Shown here: piece by piece, positions 1 through 8,221 of the stretch
Numbering within the stretch: the first letter of the stretch is position 1
Layout of the letters: each line of letters starts with the position of its first letter
Assembly (NCBI RefSeq): GCF_963678865.1
Contig: NZ_OY787459.1
Location: 1,640,501-1,704,500, forward strand
Direction of reading: 5' to 3'
From: Maridesulfovibrio sp.
Lineage (GTDB): Bacteria > Desulfobacterota > Desulfovibrionia > Desulfovibrionales > Desulfovibrionaceae
Length of the DNA stretch: 64,000 nucleotides
Notes under the pieces: model-generated
Seen by the model: only the letters and a program-made list of their open reading frames with translations
What the model was told of the DNA's origin: nothing
Database searches by the model: none
Position numbers and translations under genes: made by a program

Positions 1-444
1 CCCCGCCGCCAATCCGGCCACAGTCGCTTCACCCATGTACGGGAAAACATTGTTCGTGCCGGTTGAAAGCGGTAAAATGGGGACGGCAACAGTTCCCTTG
101 CAAGCAACTCTGCTGGTGCCGTCCCCTCCAAGGATGATGAGACACTTCGCGCCAAGTGTCTCCATTATGCCCGCAGCTACAGTCGTATCCGTCTGATTGT
201 TTCTGACGGGCATTTCTACCGCTTCGACAGGGATGGATGGCGAAATGGAATTAAGGGCACGCGGGATGATCTGGTAGGAATCCGGCATATAGAGAATCTT
301 GGTAACCCCGGCACGTTCCAGTCCGAGAATAAGCCTGCGGACCATACGTACTTTTTCCTGATTATCGAAAACACTGCCATGGGCTATCAGACGCCGAATA
401 TCCTTGCCGGATGCAGGGTTGGCCAATATTGCTGCGACACTCAC
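1..444 (-). CDS. acoX: AcoX-like ATP-NAD-kinase-family protein (partial, 3' end outside window)
   Basis: Translation from the GTG at 444 begins VSVAAILANPASGKDIRR and contains the diacylglycerol/NAD-kinase nucleotide motif LGGDGTSR and a following STGTNN segment, as in AcoX proteins of acetoin operons. The biochemical role of AcoX is not settled in the family. The gene lies 62 bp behind acoB on the same strand, so it is probably the last visible member of the aco transcript. GTG was chosen because a GAGGG-type ribosome site precedes it; a TTG 14 codons upstream is possible. About 148 codons are present and the rest runs off the window start. Confidence 0.8.
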   Translation of the reverse strand, partial: MSVAAILANPASGKDIRRLIAHGSVFDNQEKVRMVRRLILGLERAGVTKILYMPDSYQIIPRALNSISPSIPVEAVEMPVRNNQTDTTVAAGIMETLGAKCLIILGGDGTSRVACKGTVAVPILPLSTGTNNVFPYMGEATVAGLAAG

Positions 445-506
445 TTGTATGCCCTCATGAAATTCAAGGGAGAACCGCCGGGACAACGGTTCTCCTCATT
501 ATACAG

Positions 507-1478
507 TTAACGAATGCTCTTTACTGCCTCAACAATATCATCCACTCCGGGGATGTAGTGCTGTTCCAGAGGAGGAGAAAAGGGGACGGGGCAGAAGGGG
601 GCGCCGACCCGCTTTACAGGGGCATCAAGATATTCGAGTCCTTCTTCGGCAACAAATGCTGCGATTTCGGCACCGGGACCGGCGAACTGTACTGCTTCAT
701 GGGCAACAACCAGTGCATGCGTTTTTTTGACCGATTCAAGAATGGTGTCGGTATCAAGGGGCAGGACGCAACGGGGATCGACTATTTCAGCTTCAATGCC
801 TTCGGCAGCCAGTTTCTCCGCTGCAGCCAGAGCTGTGTATACCATCTGGGAGGTAGCAACGATGGTTACATCACTGCCTTCGCGTTTGATGTCGGCTTTA
901 CCGATTTCAATGGTATAACTTTCGTCCGGCACCTCTCCGCTGACGCCGTAAAGCATCTTGTGCTCAAGGAATACTACGGGGTTGTCATCACGGATTGCGC
1001 TGATAAGCAGGCCCTTGGCATCATAAGGAGTTGACGGGATTGCCACCTTGAGTCCGGGAATGTTCATGAACCATGATTCAAGGCATTGGGAATGCTGGGC
1101 AGCGGCACCGATACCGGCACCCTGAGGCATACGCAGGGTCATGGGCACAGTTGATTTACCGCCGAACATGTAGCGCATCTTGGCTGCCTGGTTAAAGAGC
1201 TGGTCCATGGATACACCGATGAAATCAACAAACATAAGTTCCGCAACCGGACGCAGACCGCTAAAAGCTGCACCGGTGGCTGCGCCGACAATGGCGCTTT
1301 CGGTAATAGGCGTATCCATGACGCGATTTTCGCCGAACTCATCGTAAAGCCCCTGAGTGACGCCGAAGCAACCGCCGAACTGTCCCACGTCTTCGCCGAG
1401 AATGAAAACATTCTCATCACGCTCCATTTCCTGTCTCAAAGCTTCATTGAGTGCTTGAAGGTATGTTTTTTCGGACAT
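507..1478 (-). CDS. acoB: Acetoin/2-oxoacid dehydrogenase E1 component, beta subunit
   Basis: 323 residues, normal length for an E1 beta subunit. It opens with TYLQALNEALRQEMERD and contains the family segments FILGEDVGQFGG and RVMDTPITESAIVG. With the alpha subunit it forms the thiamine-diphosphate E1 that decarboxylates the substrate and loads the acyl group on the E2 lipoyl arm. It is the fourth gene after the sigma-54 promoter, 45 bp behind the alpha gene. Acetoin is inferred as substrate from the acoX-like neighbour and AcoR-type regulator; a branched-chain or pyruvate complex cannot be excluded from sequence alone. Confidence 0.9.
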   Translation of the reverse strand: MSEKTYLQALNEALRQEMERDENVFILGEDVGQFGGCFGVTQGLYDEFGENRVMDTPITESAIVGAATGAAFSGLRPVAELMFVDFIGVSMDQLFNQAAKMRYMFGGKSTVPMTLRMPQGAGIGAAAQHSQCLESWFMNIPGLKVAIPSTPYDAKGLLISAIRDDNPVVFLEHKMLYGVSGEVPDESYTIEIGKADIKREGSDVTIVATSQMVYTALAAAEKLAAEGIEAEIVDPRCVLPLDTDTILESVKKTHALVVAHEAVQFAGPGAEIAAFVAEEGLEYLDAPVKRVGAPFCPVPFSPPLEQHYIPGVDDIVEAVKSIR

Positions 1479-1523
1479 TATTTTCTCCGTTGGATTTATT
1501 TTCGTAAAAGAGAAGGTGAGAAT

Positions 1524-2483
1524 TTAAGCGTAAACATCTTCCATCAGCGCGCTGCTCTGCGGCATGGGACTTTCTTTGGCAAATGCTACAGCCTCATCAA
1601 TTTCCTTGCCGATGCGTGCTTTGATCTCATCCAGTTCTTTCTGGGTAAGGGTCTTGCTTTCAATGAGCTTGGCTTCAAAGCGGGGAATAGGATCTTTGGC
1701 CATCCACTCCTTCAGCTCTTCGTCACAGCGGTAGGTACACGCGTCACCTTCGAAATGGCCGCGCCAGCGATAGGTCTTGCATTCAACAAGTGAAGGACCT
1801 TCACCTTTACGGGCACGTTTAACCGCTTCGGCAATAGCTTCCTGCACGGCCAGAACATCGTTGCCGTCAACAACCACGCCGGGCATATCGTATGCAGCGG
1901 CACGGTCGGCAATGTCTACAACAGCCATGGATTTGCACTGCGGGCAGGAAATGCCGTAGCCGTTATTTTCGTTTACAAAGACCAGCGGAAGCTTCCATGC
2001 ACTGGCCATGTTCAGCGACTCCTGTGTGGTACCCTGGTTGGAAGCGCCGTCACCGAAAAAGCACAGGGTGACATTGTCGGTTTTCTTGTATTTGGCAGCA
2101 AGTGCGGCTCCTGCAGCAAGAGGTCCGCCGCCACCAACGATGCCGTTGGCACCAAGGATTCCGAGATCAAGGTCGGCAATGTGCATGGAACCGCCCTTGC
2201 CTTTGCAATAGCCGGTCTGTCTGCCGAAAATTTCAGCCATCATCAGCTTTACATCACCGCCCTTGGCCAGAAGATGTCCGTGGCCGCGGTGGGTACTGGA
2301 AATCATATCGGCATCGCTGAGCACGGAACATGCTCCGGTGGCGACAGCTTCCTCTCCGAGGTAAAGGTGAACGAAGCCCGGAATTTCGCCCGCGGCGAAA
2401 AGTTCCTGCAGCTTCAGCTCGAACAGTCTGATCCTGTTCATGGTTTCGTACATTTGGGTCAATGTCTTCTTGCTGAGAGCCAT
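1524..2483 (-). CDS. acoA: Acetoin/2-oxoacid dehydrogenase E1 component, alpha subunit
   Basis: 319 residues. The thiamine-diphosphate motif GDGASNQG is at residues 144-151, followed by FVNENNGYGIS, as in E1 alpha subunits of pyruvate/acetoin dehydrogenases; GKGGSMH at about 95-101 is also typical. It pairs with the beta subunit encoded immediately downstream. The gene order acoC, small gene, acoA, acoB, acoX on one strand supports an acetoin-type complex. No dihydrolipoamide dehydrogenase (E3) gene is in the window, so the complex must use an E3 encoded elsewhere. Confidence 0.92.
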   Translation of the reverse strand: MALSKKTLTQMYETMNRIRLFELKLQELFAAGEIPGFVHLYLGEEAVATGACSVLSDADMISSTHRGHGHLLAKGGDVKLMMAEIFGRQTGYCKGKGGSMHIADLDLGILGANGIVGGGGPLAAGAALAAKYKKTDNVTLCFFGDGASNQGTTQESLNMASAWKLPLVFVNENNGYGISCPQCKSMAVVDIADRAAAYDMPGVVVDGNDVLAVQEAIAEAVKRARKGEGPSLVECKTYRWRGHFEGDACTYRCDEELKEWMAKDPIPRFEAKLIESKTLTQKELDEIKARIGKEIDEAVAFAKESPMPQSSALMEDVYA

Positions 2484-2537
2484 TATTGTTTCTCCTATGG
2501 ATTGTTCTGTCCGGATATTTTCCAGACCAGTTTTCCT

Positions 2538-2924
2538 TTACTGATTCCCAGTGCCGCCCATGTCTGTTTCAATGGAAATGGTCAGTGCTGCACACGCGGC
2601 TACGATGTTGCTCACACCGGCACCGAAACAGGGAACTTCGATGCCCGGCACGCTTATTCCACCAGTGCACACATTCAGCGATGTCTCGCCGATGGGAATA
2701 GCGGCAAGCACGGCTTCCCGGTCGACTTTTTCCGGATCGGGCACGGCCAGCTCGGCGTGAACGTAAACGCCCTGAAACCGATCCCGACCGCAGATCTCCA
2801 CAATACCGCACAGACATATCCGCGACACCGCGTCGCGAACGGCACGGACTGCAGCCTTCGTCATATCTTCTCCGTGCAGGTCAGCAGCGTAGCCAAGTTC
2901 GATGGCAAACCGTTTTCTTGCCAT
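2538..2924 (-). CDS. Lin0512-family conserved protein
   Basis: 128 residues beginning MARKRFAIELGYAADLHGED, then TKAAVRAVRDAVSR and a CLCGIVEICGRD segment. I recognise this as the Lin0512 family (conserved, function unknown): short, ligand-binding-looking alpha/beta proteins with an invariant DLHG near the N terminus. It sits between acoC and acoA with only 7 bp to acoC, so it is co-transcribed with the dehydrogenase complex. That position suggests a role in substrate handling or in the complex itself, but this is inference from context only. Confidence 0.75.
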   Translation of the reverse strand: MARKRFAIELGYAADLHGEDMTKAAVRAVRDAVSRICLCGIVEICGRDRFQGVYVHAELAVPDPEKVDREAVLAAIPIGETSLNVCTGGISVPGIEVPCFGAGVSNIVAACAALTISIETDMGGTGNQ

Positions 2925-2931
2925 GACGGGC

Positions 2932-4278
2932 CTACATGATCATCAGGCCGGGATTTTCCAGCATGTCACCGAGCTCGCGCAGGAAAGACATGGCCGGAGC
3001 ACCGTCCGTGGTCATATGGTTAAAGGTCAGGGAAAGGGTCATCATATTTCTGATCTGGATTTCACCGTCTTTAACAGCCGGTTTTTCAACGATCCGGCCT
3101 ATTCCCAAAATTCCGGTTTCCGGCGGATTGAGAATGGGGGTAAAACCGTCCACACCGAGCATGCTGACATTACTGATTGTAAATGTGCCGCCGGAAATCT
3201 CATCCATTTCCAGACCGCCTTTACGCGCACGTCCGGCTACATCGCGAACTTTGTCTTTAAGTTCTTCCAGAGTGAAGGAGTCGGCCATTTTGACATTGGG
3301 AACGATCAGCCCGTTGGAGATGGCCACCGCGATGCCGAGGTTGACATAACCATGCAGGTGAATGCCGTCGTCCTGAATGGTAGAATTCATGATGGGGTGA
3401 CGCTTAAGCGCACGGCAGGTCGCATAGGAAATGATATCATTGTATGAAATGCGGTATTCTTTATCGCGCTTGTTGCGCTCAAGCAGGCTCGCGCGCAACC
3501 GGACCATTTCAGTAACATCAAGCTCCACGAAAACGGAAAGCTGAGCCGCATTATTAAGGCTGGCCTGCATGTTGTCCGCAATAAGCTTGCGTACACCGTC
3601 CATGGGGATGATGGTATCCTGAGCAACAGCCGAGGCTGCCTGTACAGGTTGCTCGACTGCAGGGTTCATGGCCCGCAGAATATCGGCCTTGGTTATTTTG
3701 CCGTCTTCACCTGTTCCGGTAACCTGACTGAGATCCACGCCTTTCTTGCGGGCGAATTCGATAGCTTTCGGGCTGGCGTTGATATTCTTGAATGGAGCAT
3801 CGGCTACAGCCTGAACATCTTTCATGGTGATGGAACCGTTACGCCCTGTTCCGGAGACTGTTGCGAGATCTATCTGCAGGTCTTCAGCAAGCTTGCGGGC
3901 TGCAGGCATGGCTTTGACAAATTCTCCTGTGCCTGCAGAAGTCTGAGTCGCCCCGCCTTCCTCCGGCTTATCCGCTTCCGCCTGAGTCGCTGCTTCGTTG
4001 GAACTGCCTGCGGCAGCTACAACTTTTTCAGGTGTCTCACCCGGAGCAGCAATGATTGCCAATACAGCCTGAACTGCGGCAACCTCCCCTTCCGGTACTA
4101 TGATCTGAGCAAGAACACCGCTGGCCGGAGATTCCACCGAGTTGGTGATTTTGTCGGTCTCCACCTCAAAGAGAGCTTCCCCGGCTTCCACCGTGTCTCC
4201 TTCGGCTTTGAGCCAGCGAGCGAGTTTGCCTTCTTTCATGGTTAAGCCCCATTTGGGCATAATCACTTCTTGAGCCAT
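2932..4278 (-). CDS. acoC: Dihydrolipoamide acetyltransferase (E2) of the aco complex
   Basis: 448 residues from the ATG at 4278, which has an AGGAGG site seven bases upstream (a TTG two codons earlier is less likely). Domains: lipoyl domain 1-80 with lipoyl lysine K43 in ETDKITN; an Ala/Glu-rich linker; two peripheral-subunit-binding domains (AARKLAEDLQIDL and IEFARKKGVDLSQ); and the acyltransferase domain ending with the catalytic HMTTDG about 28 residues from the C terminus. It transfers the acyl group to CoA and forms the core of the complex. First gene after the sigma-54 promoter. Two tandem E3-binding domains are more than the usual single copy. Confidence 0.93.
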   Translation of the reverse strand: MAQEVIMPKWGLTMKEGKLARWLKAEGDTVEAGEALFEVETDKITNSVESPASGVLAQIIVPEGEVAAVQAVLAIIAAPGETPEKVVAAAGSSNEAATQAEADKPEEGGATQTSAGTGEFVKAMPAARKLAEDLQIDLATVSGTGRNGSITMKDVQAVADAPFKNINASPKAIEFARKKGVDLSQVTGTGEDGKITKADILRAMNPAVEQPVQAASAVAQDTIIPMDGVRKLIADNMQASLNNAAQLSVFVELDVTEMVRLRASLLERNKRDKEYRISYNDIISYATCRALKRHPIMNSTIQDDGIHLHGYVNLGIAVAISNGLIVPNVKMADSFTLEELKDKVRDVAGRARKGGLEMDEISGGTFTISNVSMLGVDGFTPILNPPETGILGIGRIVEKPAVKDGEIQIRNMMTLSLTFNHMTTDGAPAMSFLRELGDMLENPGLMIM

Positions 4279-4321
4279 GACCAATCCTCCTGATTTTTTT
4301 AGGTAGTTGTCCGGGAGGATT

Positions 4322-4337
4322 GCAATGGCAGTGCCAA
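4322..4337 (-). promoter_or_regulatory. Sigma-54 (-24/-12) promoter of the aco operon
   Basis: On the minus strand TTGGCACTGCCATTGC matches the sigma-54 consensus TGGCAC-N5-TTGC exactly, with the GG and GC doublets separated by ten bases. The predicted start near 4310 leaves about a 30-base leader before acoC. The divergently encoded AcoR-type protein is a sigma-54 activator, so promoter and regulator match. Confidence 0.9.
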
Positions 4338-4399
4338 GACATAATTTCTTTTTATTACAATGACATAAGCTGAAGAAAAGATTTTTTTTAATTAATCTG

Positions 4400-4416
4400 T
4401 GTTCTGTAGTGGAACA
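4400..4416. promoter_or_regulatory. Putative AcoR upstream activating site 1
   Basis: Palindrome TGTTC-N7-GAACA. It is centred about 98 bases upstream of the predicted aco transcription start, the usual distance for an enhancer-type site. The identical half-sites and spacing recur at 4503-4519, and a degenerate half-matching copy (TGTTC with GATAT) lies at 4479-4495. Confidence 0.6.
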
Positions 4417-4502
4417 AACATCTGCAGCTGCAGAAATGAGAGCATATCTACATCTATGATATTGATATCAAATAGTTTTGTTCCATCACGGATATCTTGA
4501 GA

Positions 4503-4519
4503 TGTTCGAATTATGAACA
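4503..4519. promoter_or_regulatory. Putative AcoR upstream activating site 2
   Basis: Second copy of TGTTC-N7-GAACA, here TGTTCGAATTATGAACA, 103 bp from the first copy. That is close to ten helical turns, so the two sites would lie on roughly the same face of the DNA. It lies about 75 bp in front of the acoR start and could also mediate autoregulation. Binding by AcoR is inferred from position and symmetry. Confidence 0.6.
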
Positions 4520-4595
4520 CTTGACTGGAGGGCTGTGATCGTTCAGGTAAATTGATAACAAATATAAAAATTTTTGCTTTGTCACGGAGATTGAG

Positions 4596-6668
4596 ATGCA
4601 TTTACTCATTAGAGATGGTAACAGCTTTGAAATCAGCCCTCAGCAGAGTGAACCGTCCGGTCCTGTTAAACATCCCTTTGCTTGCTCAAATCCCAAGCGA
4701 GGGCCGCAGACTGACTATTCACAGTGGAAGAGATTTGTCGAAGGCAGAGATGTCGACCTGAAAAATCTTGATGAAGCCATTGTCGATTCATGGAATAGAT
4801 GCAAAAGCATGAATGTGGAGCACGCTCCGCGCAGCTGCTGGGATTTTCTGCCCATGTCCCAGTTGGAGCCTTACACCGCTACCCTTGAAAAAGTGTGCAC
4901 AAACGTTGAGCGGACAGCCTATGAGGCAATCCGGGGCAAAGGACTTCTAATTACTTTCACCAATGCCAAGGCCAGGGTAATCCGCACCTGCGGAGATCTT
5001 GGAGTTCTGGAACAGGCCGATAAGCTTAATTTCGGTCCCGGAGCCAATTGGGCCGAGGAATGTGTAGGGACTAATGCCATAGGCACAGCCCTGAAAACAG
5101 GCCGCCCCATGCAGGTTTTCGGGGAAGAGCATTTTTGCCGGAGTCACCACAGCTGGAGCTGTACCGCCGCCCCTATCATTGACCCTCACGGCAGTATCTG
5201 GGGATGTTTTGATATTTCAGGCCCCGTGAACTCGGATCACAGCAAAAGCCTTGAACTTGTCCTGCAGGCTACAAGGTCCTTAGAACAAAGATTGTGCCGC
5301 CTTTACTGCTCTGAGCTTGAAGGACATCTGGGAACGATGTTTTCGTCAATGTTCAATTCTGTCATGACCGGTGTTCTCTCGCTGGACAAAAACGGAACAA
5401 TACTGAGTGCCAATGCAGCATCGGAAACTTTATTGGGCAACCCGTGGGAATCAATGAGGGGCAGGCATGCAGCAGATTTTTTTGATTACGAAGCCTTCAG
5501 CGCAAAACTGAAACGGACTTCATTACGTGAACCGGTAACTATGCATTGCCATGCCAATCCTAATCTTTTTGTACGCGGATTGACTGTATGCAGCCTGACC
5601 GGATCCCGCCTTGAAACAATTGTTACCATTTGCGAAACCCAGCCTACCCATACAAGGACCACAGTTGCAAACCGGGTAATTTCAACTAACAATGATCATG
5701 CTGAAACCACGCCTGAAGGATTTGAGCATATTCTTCACTCCAGCAACTGTATGAATCAAGTCATCCGTCAGGCAGCACGGGCTTCAAAAACTCCTTCCAC
5801 TGTCCTGTTATTCGGAGAATCCGGCACGGGAAAAGAATTGTTTGCCAAGGGAATTCACAAATCAGGCCCCCGTGCGGATAAACCTTTTATCGCCATGAAC
5901 TGCGGGGCTTTTTCAGAAGAGCTTATCCAGAGTGAACTTTTCGGCTACCGTGGTGGTTCTTTTACCGGTGCATCAACGAAAGGCAGGGAAGGCAAATTCC
6001 AAAAGGCAGATAAAGGGGTCCTTTTTCTTGATGAAATTGCAGAAATGCCTCTTTCACAGCAGGTAAAACTGCTGAGGGTTCTAGAGGAAAGAGCAGTTGT
6101 TCCTATTGGCGGCACAACGCCCAAGCCGGTGGATGTTAAAATCATTGCAGCAACCAACAAGGACTTGATGCAGCAGGTAAAAAAAGGACTCTTTCGCGAG
6201 GATCTGTTTTATAGACTGAATGTGGTTGGAATAAGTATTCCTTCGCTACGGGAACGCGGAAATGACATTATCCAGTTGGCTGAATACCATCTTGAGCGTA
6301 TGTGCGAAGATTTCGGTATCAACTGTAAAGGCATGACTGATGATGCGCAACAAACTCTCATTCTTCATGACTGGCCCGGAAATGTCCGTGAACTGGTTAA
6401 TTGTATTGAGTTTGCAGTGAACAATATGTCTGGTGTCTGGCTTGAAAAGCGGCACCTACCGCCATATCTGCTTGAAAAAGCTAAAAGCGGCAAGGCGATC
6501 ATCGGGGCAGCGCAAAAGACGGGTTTCCAACTGAAACAGATGGAAGCAGACACTATCCGGCAGGCTCTCGACTATCATAAAGGTAATATCAGTAAAACAG
6601 CTAAGGCCTTGGGAATCGGGAGAAATACATTATATGCGAAGCTGGATCGACATCATATCCTGCTGTGA
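4596..6668 (+). CDS. acoR: AcoR-type sigma-54-dependent transcriptional activator
   Basis: 690 residues: N-terminal GAF-type sensor region (about 80-240), a linker/PAS-like segment (about 250-350), a sigma-54 AAA+ domain with Walker A GESGTGKE (about 407-414), a loop written GSFTGA in place of the usual GAFTGA (about 455), Walker B VLFLDEIAEM, and a C-terminal Fis-type helix-turn-helix ending NISKTAKALGIGRNTLYAKL. The ATG has GGAG eight bases upstream. It is divergent from the aco operon and very probably activates the promoter at 4322-4337 in response to the substrate. The Ser in the sigma-54 contact loop is a conservative change. Confidence 0.92.
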   Translation: MHLLIRDGNSFEISPQQSEPSGPVKHPFACSNPKRGPQTDYSQWKRFVEGRDVDLKNLDEAIVDSWNRCKSMNVEHAPRSCWDFLPMSQLEPYTATLEKVCTNVERTAYEAIRGKGLLITFTNAKARVIRTCGDLGVLEQADKLNFGPGANWAEECVGTNAIGTALKTGRPMQVFGEEHFCRSHHSWSCTAAPIIDPHGSIWGCFDISGPVNSDHSKSLELVLQATRSLEQRLCRLYCSELEGHLGTMFSSMFNSVMTGVLSLDKNGTILSANAASETLLGNPWESMRGRHAADFFDYEAFSAKLKRTSLREPVTMHCHANPNLFVRGLTVCSLTGSRLETIVTICETQPTHTRTTVANRVISTNNDHAETTPEGFEHILHSSNCMNQVIRQAARASKTPSTVLLFGESGTGKELFAKGIHKSGPRADKPFIAMNCGAFSEELIQSELFGYRGGSFTGASTKGREGKFQKADKGVLFLDEIAEMPLSQQVKLLRVLEERAVVPIGGTTPKPVDVKIIAATNKDLMQQVKKGLFREDLFYRLNVVGISIPSLRERGNDIIQLAEYHLERMCEDFGINCKGMTDDAQQTLILHDWPGNVRELVNCIEFAVNNMSGVWLEKRHLPPYLLEKAKSGKAIIGAAQKTGFQLKQMEADTIRQALDYHKGNISKTAKALGIGRNTLYAKLDRHHILL

Positions 6669-6682
6669 GTCTTCGGTATATC

Positions 6683-6795
6683 GGTCACCAGCAACGAAAA
6701 AAGCCTAGTCATCAAAACTGATAACTAGGCTTAATTCTCGGAATTTTTAATGGTGGAGCTGGAAGGAATTGAACCCACGGCCTCTTGAATGCCAT
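6683..6795 (-). repeat. attR-like direct repeat: tRNA-Ala 3' end plus terminator
   Basis: This stretch repeats 18876-18988 in the same orientation. It contains the last 45 nt of a tRNA-Ala gene (6751-6795; one mismatch to the intact gene), which breaks off exactly in the anticodon loop, and beyond it the tRNA terminator (stem AAGCCTAGT/ACTAGGCTT at 6700-6732). The anticodon loop is a standard crossover point for tyrosine integrases. It marks the distal end of a genomic island. The hairpin may also terminate acoR transcription, though it has no T-run on that strand. Confidence 0.85.
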
Positions 6796-6963
6796 GCCTA
6801 TGGACAACCAAGCTTAGTCGGTTATATTTCTGAAGAATAACTAACTTCTGTGTATTCTCAAAAACAGGGTCAGGCATCCTTGGATCTTGCCCTTCCTGTA
6901 AAGTTTCAAACCACGTTATATATCTTTAATGGTCTTCAAGGCTGCGGCGAGATTCAAAGCCAT

Positions 6964-6989
6964 TAAAAAATAGGCTGGAACGAGCCTAC
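6964..6989 (-). terminator. Terminator of the island amino-acid operon
   Basis: On the minus strand TAGGCTCGTTCCAGCCTA forms a 6-bp stem followed directly by six Ts. It overlaps the stop codon of the last gene of the operon. Confidence 0.75.
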
Positions 6990-8110
6990 TTCCTGTCAGC
7001 AAACCGATCATAACCAAGTTCACAGATATCGATGGAAGGCATTTCGTCGCAGGCCATTTCGGATATGACTGTGCCAACGGAAGGAGCGATTCCGAACCCA
7101 TGGCCGGAGAAGCCACAGGCCAGAATCAATCCGGGAACCCCTTTAACATGATCAAGGACCGGAACTTTATCCTCGCACCAATCAATGAAACCGACCCATG
7201 TCCGAACCACCTTTGCATGTTTCAACGCGGGTATATAATTTAGAATCCCTTTGCATGTCGCTGCTGTAGCTTTTGCCTGGGGATGGTTTGCAACACTCTT
7301 AATGCTGGCATCCAGAGGAGAACCTCCGCCAAACACAAAGGAGCCGTGGGTCGTTTGATGACCGTAAAAATCAGCCATGGCTGTCCCAAGCATCTGGTAG
7401 AACATGGGCGGCTGGGCATTGGTGACCAGAGTGTCCAGTGCTACGCGCTTCATGGGAACATCCACTCCTACGGTATTTGAGATAGCACGACTCTCATAGC
7501 CCGCAGCCAGAACAATTTTTTCCGCCTCGAACTCCTCATTTGTGGTGACAACCTTTCTCGCCCGGCCCGCAACCGTCTTGATTGAAAGTACACTTTGCTC
7601 AAAGAGGAATGAGACTCCAAGCTGACGTGCTCTTTTATAAAATGCCGATGTTGTCAGCAGAGGATTTGCGTGACCGTCACTTTGGCACCAACTGGCCCCG
7701 GTTACCTCATTAGAAAGATGCGGACAAATTTCCCTGACCTCATCGCCACTTATCATCTTCACATCAAGCCCCAAGGATACCGCGACGTCGGTAAGTCCGC
7801 CTAAAATCTCAAGGTGCTCATCATTTTTACCCAGCCGGAGGTTTCCATGCTGGTAGTATTCCACGTTCATCCCAAGCTCTTCGGATAAATTCGGCCAGAG
7901 GTTCTGTACTCCATACATGGCCAGAGGCAGCTCTCTTTTGTCCCGGCCTGATTGGCGCACTCCGCCTCCATTACGCCCGGAACCGCCATATCCGATACCC
8001 TTTCCTTTCTCCAGAACGATGACCGTTTTACCTTTTTTGGCCAAATAATAGGCAGTCGAACAACCGATAATACCGCCACCTATGATGATGACATCTGCAT
8101 GCTTTTTCAT
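6986..8110 (-). CDS. FAD-dependent amino-acid oxidoreductase, DadA/HcnC type
   Basis: 374 residues from the ATG at 8110 (AGAGGAAAC just upstream; an ATG 12 codons earlier lacks a site). The FAD-binding motif GGGIIG is at residues 11-16, and the C-terminal CGFSGHGFGIAPSVG is the second FAD-contact motif of the DAO superfamily. Such proteins oxidise the C-N bond of D-amino acids, proline, hydroxyproline, sarcosine or glycine. The HcnB-like and HcnA-like genes directly upstream suggest it is the catalytic subunit of a membrane-linked heterotrimer. The substrate is not decidable here. Last gene of the island operon. Confidence 0.85.
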   Translation of the reverse strand: MKKHADVIIIGGGIIGCSTAYYLAKKGKTVIVLEKGKGIGYGGSGRNGGGVRQSGRDKRELPLAMYGVQNLWPNLSEELGMNVEYYQHGNLRLGKNDEHLEILGGLTDVAVSLGLDVKMISGDEVREICPHLSNEVTGASWCQSDGHANPLLTTSAFYKRARQLGVSFLFEQSVLSIKTVAGRARKVVTTNEEFEAEKIVLAAGYESRAISNTVGVDVPMKRVALDTLVTNAQPPMFYQMLGTAMADFYGHQTTHGSFVFGGGSPLDASIKSVANHPQAKATAATCKGILNYIPALKHAKVVRTWVGFIDWCEDKVPVLDHVKGVPGLILACGFSGHGFGIAPSVGTVISEMACDEMPSIDICELGYDRFADRK

Positions 8111-8221
8111 GTTTCCTCTATTCCTGAGTAGATGCAGGTAAATCAAATCCCGCGTATCTGTTCTCTCAAATTATTTGTAATGTCTTCTCGTGTAATCTCC
8201 CGCAATTGAAAAAACCAAGCA

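Noticed and set aside
411..1034. 207-residue plus-strand frame
   Set aside because: Antisense to acoB and the acoX-like gene, without ribosome site or family features.
2181..2939. 252-residue plus-strand frame
   Set aside because: Antisense to acoA and the Lin0512 gene, both of which have clear family motifs.
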